Positions 52,642 through 60,542 of a stretch of 64,000 nt of DNA are shown here, piece by piece (position 1 is the stretch's first letter; every line of letters begins with the position of its first letter). The notes under the pieces are model-generated. The model worked only from the letters and a program-made list of their open reading frames with translations, did no database searches and had not been told where the DNA came from. Source of the DNA: Mesotoga sp. BH458_6_3_2_1 (GTDB taxonomy: Bacteria; Thermotogota; Thermotogae; Petrotogales; Kosmotogaceae); NCBI RefSeq assembly GCF_003664995.1, contig NZ_JFHL01000007.1, forward strand, positions 1 to 64,000. Direction: 5' to 3'. The translations under genes and the position numbers were made by a program.

Positions 52642-52942
52642 TTTGCGCCTCCTTTGTTGTTAGTTCTCTTATAGCGCCTTCATATACACCTATGTCATAT
52701 CCGAGACTGTAGAGATACATGAGATCCTTGTAGCCGGGAAATCTGGAAGTCCTTGTGAAACAGGGAAAGATCCTCTCCACCGGAACCTCCAGAAAACGGG
52801 CAAGAGTATCGGCGTTTCTGAAACCGGGAATTATCCTTCCCAGCTCTACCTCGGAGATATACTTCTGGTCCTTGCCTATCACCTCTCCGAGCTCCCTCTG
52901 GCTAAGTTCTCTCATGATTCTCTCATCGCGCAGGTTGCCCAT
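52631..52942 (-). CDS. XRE-family repressor
   Basis: The 103-residue protein is a helix-turn-helix domain (residues 3-63, LRDERIMRELSQRELGEVIGKDQKYISEVELGRIIPGFRNADTLARFLEVPVERIFP) with a short C-terminal tail. AGGAGGTG precedes the ATG. It is the first substantial gene of the leftward operon after the promoter at 53287-53314. It is likely the repressor of that operon, as in prophage-like elements. Confidence 0.85.
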   Translation of the reverse strand: MGNLRDERIMRELSQRELGEVIGKDQKYISEVELGRIIPGFRNADTLARFLEVPVERIFPCFTRTSRFPGYKDLMYLYSLGYDIGVYEGAIRELTTKEAQNDG

Positions 52943-53139
52943 AAATCACCTCCTTTCTCCATGGATTTAGTTTATCCAGAACTCAATTGTCTGAATGCAG
53001 CGGCTTTGAAGCCCTGGATATACTCCAAATCATCACTTCATATTCTTGTGAACAAAACCGGGCTGTTCGAACGCTGTGTAGATTTAACTAAACTTGTGCG
53101 GGATGTTTCCCGTTCAGTCGGAAAATAATCATGCCTTTA

Positions 53140-53232
53140 TTAAGGCGACAGACCTGAAGATGAGTTCTTGAAGAAAGAAACCCTTAAACAGATAGAACAA
53201 AAGATATAAGCAGTTTTTCCGAAAACTTCCAT
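53140..53232 (-). CDS. possible 30-residue small ORF in the leader
   Basis: MEVFGKTAYIFCSICLRVSFFKNSSSGLSP, with GGAGG 9 nt upstream on the minus strand. It would be the first frame of the leftward transcript, 40-50 nt after its predicted start. There is no family match; it may be a leader peptide or chance. Confidence 0.25.
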   Translation of the reverse strand: MEVFGKTAYIFCSICLRVSFFKNSSSGLSP

Positions 53233-53286
53233 ATTTTGAAAAACCTCCATCGGCTCCGTAAGTAAATCAAAACTGGCTGTATATAT

Positions 53287-53314
53287 TCTATATCACCCTC
53301 ATAAACGCTGTCAA
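53287..53314 (-). promoter_or_regulatory. leftward promoter of the replication cassette
   Basis: On the minus strand: -35 TTGACA (53309-53314), 16 bp spacer, -10 TATAGA (53287-53292). It predicts a leader of about 340 nt before the XRE gene. Confidence 0.6.
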
Positions 53315-53554
53315 GAAGTGTTCATGAGCTTTTCAGTTTTGAGAAACCGGGAGCGACTATTTTTCATTATCTGCAACTATCGGCAAATAGATTTGATTAT
53401 TCAAATAATTCTTTTTATCCGGTTCTCTTTCTTTTCAAATCGTCTTTTTCTTTTGCTTTTTCATAATGCTCACATATGAATGCGATAGCTTTCAATCGGA
53501 ATAAAAGAGCCTTTGCTTCTCTATTTTGATTATACATAGCCGTTATTCCAGAGC

Positions 53555-53590
53555 CAAACTCAGGTGTTTTTCACCTGAGCTTGGTGTTTT
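53555..53590 (+). terminator. strong hairpin with T run, possible terminator of an unseen transcript
   Basis: CCAA-A-CTCAGGTG, loop TTTTT, CACCTGAG-C-TTGG, then TGTTTTTTG. This is a 12 bp stem with one mismatch. No gene on the plus strand precedes it within the 790 bp gap 52943-53733, so it could end a small RNA or act as an attenuator for the DUF1659 gene. The rest of the gap is AT-rich with no gene seen. Confidence 0.55.
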
Positions 53591-53733
53591 TTGACCCGGT
53601 GATATATATTCATTTCACGTGGCCACGAAGAAGAAAACGGAGGTTGCGGGTACGTGGTAGCGGGTGGGTAAGATCTTTCAAACCCCCAACCCCTTACCTA
53701 TGATCCCGGCCTCCAGGAAAAGGAGGAATTTTT

Positions 53734-53970
53734 ATGGGACTTGGCACAACTGTGATGGTAGTTGGTACTGAGAAGTCACTCTCGATCACCTGGGATACCG
53801 GTGTCATTGAGGACGACAAGCCAGTCCTCTCTAGACAGACTCTCAGCGTCGATTCGGCAATGACCGAACAGGAGGCATACGATGCTGCCTATAACATCGC
53901 AAGCCTCACCAATTACATCATCGCCGACATTAGACTGATCGAAACCCAGACCCTCGGACCGATTGACTGA
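53734..53970 (+). CDS. DUF1659 protein
   Basis: The 78-residue protein has the DUF1659 pattern: LSITWDTGVIEDDKPVLSRQTLSVDSAMTEQEAYDAAYNIASLTNYIIADIRLIETQTL. AAAAGGAGG lies before the ATG. It is followed by a DUF2922 gene, the usual pairing of these two small families in Firmicutes and Thermotogota. Function unknown. Confidence 0.85.
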   Translation: MGLGTTVMVVGTEKSLSITWDTGVIEDDKPVLSRQTLSVDSAMTEQEAYDAAYNIASLTNYIIADIRLIETQTLGPID

Positions 53971-54098
53971 CAACCGTGGTAGCGGATGGCAGGTAGCAGG
54001 TCCGTAAGAGCAGATAGTCCGGGGTAGCGGTTAAACAGTGAGGTTCGGGTTGAAATGGTTTACCTACCCGCAACCCCCAACCCGCAGCCCCGCACAAT
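53971..54098. repeat. R8 repeat pair between DUF1659 and DUF2922
   Basis: GTGGTAGCGGATGGCAGGTA at the left and CCTACCCGCAACCCCCAACC at the right are inverted relative to each other. The left unit recurs at 54329-54352 and the right type at 53683-53700 and 54851-54882. Confidence 0.65.
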
Positions 54099-54116
54099 TC
54101 GAAAGGAGGAACTCGA

Positions 54117-54326
54117 ATGAGAAACCTGAGCGTTAGATGGTACGATTCAACCGCGAAGAAGTCTAAGGGCTTCTACATAAAGGAGCCCAAGGAGACTCTG
54201 ACTCAGGCTGAGGTCGAGACTGTAATGGGAAACCTCGTAACTCTGAAGGTGATCCCTTCAAGCTATGCGGTAGACTACGCAGCAGTAATCGACACCCAGA
54301 AGAACGAGTTGTTTAACCTCATCTGA
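54117..54326 (+). CDS. DUF2922 protein
   Basis: The 69-residue protein has the DUF2922 pattern LSVRWYDSTAKKSKGFYIKEPKETLTQAEVETVMGNLVTLKVI. GAAAGGAGG lies before the ATG. It forms the common pair with DUF1659; no function is known. Confidence 0.85.
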   Translation: MRNLSVRWYDSTAKKSKGFYIKEPKETLTQAEVETVMGNLVTLKVIPSSYAVDYAAVIDTQKNELFNLI

Positions 54327-54363
54327 CCCCCGTGGTAGCGGATGGCAGGTAGCAGGTTGGTAA

Positions 54364-54394
54364 GAACAGGATCGGGGAGAAATCCCCGTCCTGT
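54364..54394. terminator. bidirectional terminator between DUF2922 and four-helix copy 3
   Basis: AACAGGATCGGGG, loop AGAAAT, CCCCGTCCTGTTT, with one bulge. It lies between two genes that converge. The T run is weak on both strands. Confidence 0.55.
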
Positions 54395-54760
54395 TTACTT
54401 AACGGTCTTCTTCAAAGAGAAGATAAGTCCATTCAAGAGCTTGTGGACTCTGTTCGACAGGGATTCGAACTGTTTGAGATCACTTTCAGACAGGTAACCA
54501 AGTTTCACGCTTATCTCCATCTGAGTGGAAAGTTCCATGAGGGAACCGCGGGAAACGTAAAGAAACTTGATCAACTCTTTAGTGTGTTCTCTGCCATATC
54601 CCTCTGCAATGTTTGATGGTACTGAAACAGCAGCCCTCTGCATCTGTGAAACAAGACCGAATCTCTCGTGTTCTGGGAGCTTTCTAGTCAGCGTATAGAC
54701 TTCAACTACAAGTTCCATAGAACACTTCCACAAATCGAGTTCTCTGAATCTGCCGAACAA
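54395..54760 (-). CDS. four-helix-bundle protein, copy 3
   Basis: The 121-residue protein shows FRELDLWKCSMELVVEVYTLTRKLPEHERFGLVSQMQRAAVSVPSNIAEGYGREHTKELIKFLYVSRGSLMELSTQMEISVKLGY. It is more distant from copies 1 and 2 than they are from each other. A TTG at 54760 is preferred to the ATG at 54766, because AGGAGGT abuts that ATG directly and the TTG aligns with the start of copy 1. It is on the minus strand inside a plus-strand run of small genes. Confidence 0.8.
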   Translation of the reverse strand: MFGRFRELDLWKCSMELVVEVYTLTRKLPEHERFGLVSQMQRAAVSVPSNIAEGYGREHTKELIKFLYVSRGSLMELSTQMEISVKLGYLSESDLKQFESLSNRVHKLLNGLIFSLKKTVK

Positions 54761-54902
54761 GTTCATACCTCCTTGAATAAAAGATCAGAAGAAATTCTAT
54801 CAGATTTCCTGTGTTCAGCCAACCAGGGTTGTATGGTCAAAAAAGATCTGCCCAACCCGCAACCCCTTACCCCCTACCACGATCGTACAAAGGAGTGATA
54901 AT

Positions 54903-55145
54903 ATGTCGTGGATAAAAGAGTTACTATCTCTAATCACAATCTTCGCAAGTTACGTAGAATCTCCCGGCAACGGACCGGAGAAGAAAGAAAAAGTAAAACA
55001 GATGATAAAGGATGCGCTTCCTGATGAACAATGGAAGATCGATCCTGAATTCTTCGACTTCATCCTGGATGTCCTTATAGACCTCGTCGTCATGTTTCTC
55101 AACAGGGGACTCTGGAAGACGGCGATGAAGGTGCTTGTGAAATGA
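54903..55145 (+). CDS. small protein with hydrophobic ends
   Basis: The 80-residue protein has a hydrophobic N-terminus (MSWIKELLSLITIFASYV), a charged middle (EKKEKVKQMIKDALPDEQWKI) and a hydrophobic C-terminal helix (FFDFILDVLIDLVVMFLN). AAAGGAG precedes the ATG. The size and placement at the end of a phage-like segment resemble a holin-associated or membrane protein, but I do not recognise a family. Confidence 0.6.
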   Translation: MSWIKELLSLITIFASYVESPGNGPEKKEKVKQMIKDALPDEQWKIDPEFFDFILDVLIDLVVMFLNRGLWKTAMKVLVK

Positions 55146-55228
55146 CAGAAGTCAACAGCAGCGAACCAGAAATATCATCAGGAGAGAGTCTATAGCACCG
55201 CTTCGTTCATGAGTAAGAAGTATGTATG

Positions 55229-55267
55229 ACACGACCCCTGGTTTATGAATCGGGGCCGTGTTTTTTT
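55229..55267 (+). terminator. Rho-independent terminator
   Basis: ACACGACCCC, a 13-base loop, GGGGCCGTGT with one mismatch, then TTTTTT. It lies 84 bp after the small membrane-protein gene and marks a natural right edge of the cassette. Confidence 0.85.
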
Positions 55268-55269
55268 AC

Positions 55270-55679
55270 ACGATGTATTGTCGCTGCTTCATTGGACTGT
55301 TGAGGGTCGCAGAGTTCATGGATTGAAAAAAGAGAGCGATGAAGTTTGTTTTTGAAAGCAGTTAGCAATCATTTTATCTCTATCATCCGAGATGAATCGG
55401 CTGAAGCATTTTGCATTGCTCAAAAACGAATTGCTTTCTCTCTTCTTTGTTGTTCGGATAGGTCAGTCTTTGCTGCACGTTTTCACCCAATAGACCTGTC
55501 ATATAACGCATAAGCAAAATCATACTGAACTACATAGAATAGTATTCTAGAAAGTGAGATAAACAAAAACATAGTATAATTCAAATGATTAAACCAATGC
55601 TTATTAACAAGATTTGTACTATTATGTTCTATAATATGTTTGTCATACTGGGTTCTGAAATCATCTCGGAGGGTAATCA
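55270..55679. other. intergenic region upstream of the sugar operon
   Basis: A TATAAT at 55576-55581 could be the -10 of the rfb operon, but no matching -35 is visible. No repeats of families R1-R8 were seen. Confidence 0.35.
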
Positions 55680-56804
55680 ATGAATATTCTTGTCACTGGT
55701 TGTGCGGGCTTCATTGGAAGCAACTTCGTATATTACTATCTTCGCAAACACTCTGAGAGAAAGATTATCGGTCTGGACAATCTGACTTATGCTGGAAATA
55801 TAGACAATCTATCCGGATTGACTGAAGAAGAGAGAAAGAGATTTACCTTCGTAAAAGGTGATATCTGCGATCCCGAACTTGTGGAGCGTATCTTCAACGA
55901 ACAAGACATAGATGGAGTAATAAACTTCGCGGCCGAGTCTCACGTTGATAGATCGATTCACGATCCGCAGATCTTCTTGAAGACCAACGTTCTTGGAACG
56001 CAAGTTCTTCTCGATGCGGCAAAAAAACACTGGAGAAGCGGAAATGATTGGAAATGCATAGATGTTACTAAAGATGAGTCAGAAAAAAGCCGATCAAATT
56101 CAGATAATCTGCCAAGCCGCAAACCCGCCGAGTTCCTCCAAATTTCCACCGACGAAGTCTATGGAGCTCTCGGACCCACAGGATACTTCACGGAGAAGAT
56201 GCCGCTTGATCCACACAGTCCATATTCAGCATCCAAAGCTTCGGCCGATCTGATAGTCAAAGCCTACTATGATACTTACGGACTGCCCGTCAATATAACT
56301 AGATGCTCGAACAACTACGGTCCTTACCAGTTTCCAGAAAAGCTCATACCCCTCATGATAAATAATGCGCTCAATCACAAACCTCTCCCGGTCTATGGTG
56401 ACGGCAGACAAATAAGAGATTGGCTGTATGTAGAAGACCACTGCAGGGCAATTGATTTGGTGTTTGAAGATGGAAAAAGTGGAGAGATTTACAATATTGG
56501 CGGCCATAACGAGAGGGAGAATATCTATATTGTGGAAAGAATAATCGAGATACTTAGAAAAAAGACTGGCGATTCCGAGATAAACGAATCGCTCATAAAA
56601 CACGTGACCGACAGGCTCGGCCACGACAAAAGATACGGCATAGATCCTACTAAGATAACTCAAGAACTTGGATGGAAACCAAAGTTCATGTTCGACGAAG
56701 GAATAGAGATTACCATAGATTGGTATTTGAGTAATAAAGAATGGATGCAGAGTGTTATATCTGGAGAGTATTTGGATTTCTATAACAAGAACTACAAAAT
56801 ATAA
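55680..56804 (+). CDS. rfbB: dTDP-glucose 4,6-dehydratase
   Basis: Converts dTDP-glucose to dTDP-4-keto-6-deoxyglucose. This is a 374-residue extended SDR enzyme with the NAD motif TGCAGFIGSNFV (residues 6-17), AAESHVDRSI, STDEVYGALG and the catalytic YSASKAS, all as in RmlB. An insert of about 20 residues (RSGNDWKCIDVTKDESEKSRSNSDNL) lies before LQISTDEVYG. GGAGGG precedes the ATG. It is the first gene of a five-gene plus-strand run with short spacers. Confidence 0.93.
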   Translation: MNILVTGCAGFIGSNFVYYYLRKHSERKIIGLDNLTYAGNIDNLSGLTEEERKRFTFVKGDICDPELVERIFNEQDIDGVINFAAESHVDRSIHDPQIFLKTNVLGTQVLLDAAKKHWRSGNDWKCIDVTKDESEKSRSNSDNLPSRKPAEFLQISTDEVYGALGPTGYFTEKMPLDPHSPYSASKASADLIVKAYYDTYGLPVNITRCSNNYGPYQFPEKLIPLMINNALNHKPLPVYGDGRQIRDWLYVEDHCRAIDLVFEDGKSGEIYNIGGHNERENIYIVERIIEILRKKTGDSEINESLIKHVTDRLGHDKRYGIDPTKITQELGWKPKFMFDEGIEITIDWYLSNKEWMQSVISGEYLDFYNKNYKI

Positions 56805-56828
56805 CGATATAAGAACGGAGGGGATAAC

Positions 56829-57701
56829 TTGAAGGGAATAATACTGGCCGGTGGCGTAGGAACAAGACTTCATCCGATAACAAAAGTAGTATCTAAGCAA
56901 CTGTTGCCTATATACGATAAACCCATGATCTACTATCCCCTTTCCGTCTTGATGCTTGCTGGGATAAGAGAGATACTCATTATCTCGACATCGACCGATC
57001 TGCCTCTTTACGAAAAACTTCTTGGCAGCGGCGAGCAGATAGGCTTGAGCTTCTCATATGCAGTTCAAAAACAACCCAGGGGACTCTCTGAAGCCTTCAT
57101 AATTGGAGAGGAGTTCATAAACAAAGACAAATGCTGCCTTATTCTGGGAGATAATGTCTTTTTCGGTCAGGGCCTATCTGGAATACTAAAAAGTGCAGCC
57201 GATTTCGATGAAGGAGCAACTGTCTTCGGCTATTATGTCAAGAATCCCAGTTCTTTTGGCGTAGTTGAGGTTAATGGCGAAGGCAAAGCGATCAGCCTTG
57301 AAGAGAAACCGGAAAAGCCAAAATCAAACCTCGCAGTCCCAGGACTTTATTTCTACGATAGCAAAGTCTGCGGGCTTGCGAAGAGTCTTAAGCCTTCAGC
57401 AAGAGGTGAACTCGAAATAACTGACCTTAACAAAGAATATATGAAGTTGGGCCAGCTTAAGGTACAATTCATGGGAAGAGGAATGGCTTGGCTCGATACG
57501 GGAACTCAAGATGGCCTTCTCGAAGCGAGCAACTTCGTAGCGGCCGTTCAGAAACGTCAGGGATTCTATATATCCTGTATTGAAGAGATAGCTTACAGGA
57601 AGGGGTATATCACTGAAGGGAAATTGAAAGAAATCAGTGAGTCTATGGGAAAAACCGAGTACGCCCATTACTTGAAAAGTCTTGGTGAGGACAATGGATA
57701 G
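56829..57701 (+). CDS. rfbA: glucose-1-phosphate thymidylyltransferase
   Basis: Makes dTDP-glucose from dTTP and glucose 1-phosphate. The 290-residue RmlA has the nucleotide-binding opening [62 protein letters not shown] and [11 protein letters not shown]. The start is TTG with GGAGGGG upstream. It follows rfbB by 24 bp and overlaps the next gene by 8 bp. Confidence 0.93.
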   Translation: MKGIILAGGVGTRLHPITKVVSKQLLPIYDKPMIYYPLSVLMLAGIREILIISTSTDLPLYEKLLGSGEQIGLSFSYAVQKQPRGLSEAFIIGEEFINKDKCCLILGDNVFFGQGLSGILKSAADFDEGATVFGYYVKNPSSFGVVEVNGEGKAISLEEKPEKPKSNLAVPGLYFYDSKVCGLAKSLKPSARGELEITDLNKEYMKLGQLKVQFMGRGMAWLDTGTQDGLLEASNFVAAVQKRQGFYISCIEEIAYRKGYITEGKLKEISESMGKTEYAHYLKSLGEDNG

Positions 57702-58434
57702 AGTACTAGTTCTAACTGACAATGAGTATTTATACGACGAGTTTACAAAGATTGTTGAAAACAAGCACTTGCAGCAATACAGATTTGACTTTCGATACTC
57801 ACACAAGAATAGGAAATTCCTCGATAAGTACAGAGATAGTACTGAATTTAGCGGAATTAGTGTTATTGAATCCCTGGAAGAGATCATCATAGAATACAAA
57901 CTATTGATTTCGCTTCATTGCAAACAAATCTTCCCAAGTAAGCTAGTAACTGCTGTTCGTTGCATAAACATCCATCCGGGTTTTAATCCATATAATAGAG
58001 GTTTTTTCCCTCAGGTATTCAGTATAATAAACAAGAAAAAAGTTGGAGTTACAGTCCATGAAATGGATGAAGAGCTCGATCACGGTCCAATAATCGTGAG
58101 AGAAGAGGTACCTATTGAAAGCTGGGAAACATCTGGCGATGTTTACAGAAGAATCCTTAGAACAGAAATTCAATTGATAGAAGAAAACCTTGAAGATATT
58201 CTAAATGGAACTTACGAGCTGACATATCCTGAGGAAGAAGGCAATATTAACTCTTTTAAAGACTTCAAAAGACTTTGTAAGATAAATCCTTCAGAGGTTG
58301 CATCATATAGTGAGGTAATTGATAGGCTAAGAGCCTTAACTCATGACGATTATAGAAATGCATATTTTTATGATGAAAGTGGAACGAAAATATTCGTTAG
58401 AATACTTATTGAGCCTTGTCTTGGAGATGATTGA
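57694..58434 (+). CDS. dTDP-4-amino-4,6-dideoxyglucose N-formyltransferase (VioF/QdtF-like)
   Basis: The 246-residue formyltransferase is predicted to place a formyl group from N10-formyl-THF on the 4-amino sugar. The catalytic triad of the fold is visible as Asn92 and His94 in [13 protein letters not shown] and Asp129 in [11 protein letters not shown]. The C-terminal part is a short domain of unknown fold. The ATG at 57694 overlaps the rfbA stop; GGTGAGG precedes it. The neighbours rfbB, rfbA and a DegT aminotransferase supply the substrate, which supports the assignment over other sugar formyltransferases. Confidence 0.8.
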   Translation: MDRVLVLTDNEYLYDEFTKIVENKHLQQYRFDFRYSHKNRKFLDKYRDSTEFSGISVIESLEEIIIEYKLLISLHCKQIFPSKLVTAVRCINIHPGFNPYNRGFFPQVFSIINKKKVGVTVHEMDEELDHGPIIVREEVPIESWETSGDVYRRILRTEIQLIEENLEDILNGTYELTYPEEEGNINSFKDFKRLCKINPSEVASYSEVIDRLRALTHDDYRNAYFYDESGTKIFVRILIEPCLGDD

Positions 58435-59572
58435 CTTGAAAGAGATTAGCACGTTTCCTGAACCAATATTTGTAACCCGTCCCCTTCTTCCACCACTGGA
58501 AGAGCTTTGCAAGTCTCTGCGAGATGTTTGGGATGCTCAGTGGCTTGCAAACAATGGGGCTAAACACAAAGAGCTTGAAAATAAGTTGAGAGACTATCTT
58601 AAAGTGCCTCACCTTTCTCTCTTCAACAATGGCACAATAGCTCTTCTGGTGGCTATAAAAGCTCTGAAATTGACAGGAGAGGTTATAACAACTCCTTTTA
58701 CTTTTGCGGCTACCGCTCATTCGATATCCTGGATGGGGCTGGAGCCTGTGTTTGTAGACATAGACCCAGTTACCATGTGTATCGATCCAAACAGAATTGA
58801 AGAAGCAATCACCCCTAGAACAAGTGCGATAATGCCAGTACATGTCTTTGGAACTCCATGTAATGTTGAAGCTATTGGAGAAATTGCGAATAGATATAAT
58901 CTTAAGATCATATATGATGCAGCTCATGCCTTTGGAACTGAGATAAACGGAACAGGAACAGGCAACTTTGGCGACATAACTATGTATAGCTTTCACGCCA
59001 CTAAACTCTTTAACTCGGCCGAGGGTGGGGCTCTAGCTTGCAAGAATGAAGAAATGAAGAAGAAAATAGACCTCCTCAAGAACTTCGGAATCAAGAATGA
59101 AGAAGAAGTGATTGAAGTCGGAATAAACGGAAAGATGAACGAACTTCAGGCGGCTATGGGATTGGCCGTTCTAGAACATATAGAAGAGGAAAGACAGAAG
59201 AGAGCTATTATAAAACAGACTTATATCGAAAACCTGAAAGATATCCCTGGCATCAAACTCATGCCAGATCTACCGGGTGTGAGGAGCAGTTATCAGTATT
59301 TTGCCATCAGAATAGATGAAGAGGAATTCGGCCGATCCCGAGACTACGTTTACGAAGAACTCAAGAAATACAACGTTTATGTCAGGAAATATTTCCATCC
59401 CCTCTGCAGCAATTTCGAATGCTACAAGCATCTGCCTTCGGCAGACCGAAATAATTTGCCCGTAGCAAACAAAATTGGCAACGGAGTGCTATCTATGCCC
59501 TTTTATGGGGGATTAGCAAAAGAAGACGTTAAGACTATTTGCGAGATGTTGAGGTGCATTAATGAACAGTGA
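58427..59572 (+). CDS. DegT-family aminotransferase, dTDP-4-keto-6-deoxyglucose 4-aminotransferase (VioA-like)
   Basis: A 381-residue PLP enzyme with Asp164 in YDAAHAFG and Lys193 in YSFHATKLFNSAEGG. The N-terminal TRPLLPPLEEL...WDAQWLANNGAKHKELENKLRDYLKVPHLSLFNNGTIAL is typical of VioA/QdtB-type sugar aminotransferases. It would convert the 4-keto sugar made by RfbB to dTDP-Qui4N for the formyltransferase. The start is uncertain: ATG 58427 (overlapping the previous gene) or TTG 58436, which is better spaced from GGAG. Confidence 0.82.
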   Translation: MIDLKEISTFPEPIFVTRPLLPPLEELCKSLRDVWDAQWLANNGAKHKELENKLRDYLKVPHLSLFNNGTIALLVAIKALKLTGEVITTPFTFAATAHSISWMGLEPVFVDIDPVTMCIDPNRIEEAITPRTSAIMPVHVFGTPCNVEAIGEIANRYNLKIIYDAAHAFGTEINGTGTGNFGDITMYSFHATKLFNSAEGGALACKNEEMKKKIDLLKNFGIKNEEEVIEVGINGKMNELQAAMGLAVLEHIEEERQKRAIIKQTYIENLKDIPGIKLMPDLPGVRSSYQYFAIRIDEEEFGRSRDYVYEELKKYNVYVRKYFHPLCSNFECYKHLPSADRNNLPVANKIGNGVLSMPFYGGLAKEDVKTICEMLRCINEQ

Positions 59573-60542
59573 TAAACCTCTGGTAAGTGTCTTTATGATC
59601 ACCTATAACCACGAGAAATACATTGCTCAAGCTATAGAAAGCGCATTGATGCAAAAAACAGATTTCAACTACGAAATCGTTATTGGCGAAGACTGTTCAA
59701 CTGATAGAACCCGCGAGATTGTTGTTGACTATGCAAATAGGTATCCAGAAATAATAAAACCAATACTTCATGAGAATAACGTAGGTGCCAAGGCAAACTC
59801 AGAATCAGTTAGGAAGGCTTGCATTGGCAAATATGTAGCAATATTAGAAGGGGACGACTATTGGATCGATCCACTTAAACTCCAAAAACAGGTTGATTTC
59901 ATGGAAAGCCACCCTGATTTTAGTATGTGTTGCCATGCAGTGTCACGAGTCAACGTCGAAGGAAGAGACCTCAAGAAACCAATAATGCCCTACCCTGAAG
60001 ATTGCATCGTGCCAACAGAGGACGTAGTTGCTGCTGGAGGGGGCTTTGTGGGAACGAATTCGATACTCTACAGGAAAGAGTTCATGGATAATCCTCCTGA
60101 GTTTTACAGGATATCTCCTGTTGGGGACGCAGCATTGCTTCTAAATCTAGCTATTCAGGGAAACGTGTATTATTCTCCTGATATCATGTCGGCTTACAGA
60201 ACAGGAGCCACAGGCTCTTGGACATTCAGTATCAACAGTTCCAGAAAAAAAAGGGCAGATCTCAACCTTGCAATGATCAAAATGCTTAAGTTATTTGACA
60301 ATTACACTTGCTACAAATATACACGCAGCGTTGATACGATAAAACTGAAGCATGAATTTGATCTCTATTTGACTATGAGGCAATTCCATATTCTCCGTGA
60401 AGATAGATATAGAGACTATGTAGGAACTTTGGGCAAGTTTTTCATATGGAAATCAAGGCTGAAACTTAAGTTTCCCCTAATGGTAAGATGCGTAAGAAAA
60501 CTGAAAAGCCAGTGGGCAAGATTACTGAGAGGTTTTAGTTGA
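59562..60542 (+). CDS. family 2 glycosyltransferase
   Basis: The 326-residue protein has the GT-A opening LVSVFMITYNHEKYIAQAIESALMQKTDFNYEIVIGEDCSTDRTREIV and the metal-binding EGDDYW at about residue 105. GAGGTG precedes the ATG, which overlaps the aminotransferase by 11 bp. It likely transfers the sugar made by the operon. It converges with the polymerase gene, overlapping it by 8 bp at the 3' end. Confidence 0.85.
   Translation: MNSDKPLVSVFMITYNHEKYIAQAIESALMQKTDFNYEIVIGEDCSTDRTREIVVDYANRYPEIIKPILHENNVGAKANSESVRKACIGKYVAILEGDDYWIDPLKLQKQVDFMESHPDFSMCCHAVSRVNVEGRDLKKPIMPYPEDCIVPTEDVVAAGGGFVGTNSILYRKEFMDNPPEFYRISPVGDAALLLNLAIQGNVYYSPDIMSAYRTGATGSWTFSINSSRKKRADLNLAMIKMLKLFDNYTCYKYTRSVDTIKLKHEFDLYLTMRQFHILREDRYRDYVGTLGKFFIWKSRLKLKFPLMVRCVRKLKSQWARLLRGFS

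Noticed and set aside
48390-54760. Diversity-generating retroelement, because of Avd-like four-helix proteins
   Set aside because: No reverse transcriptase, template repeat or variable repeat with adenine-biased changes was found; the sequences fit the general four-helix-bundle family.
45489-55267. Complete prophage
   Set aside because: Replication and regulatory genes are present, but no integrase, terminase, portal, capsid, tail or lysis gene was recognised.
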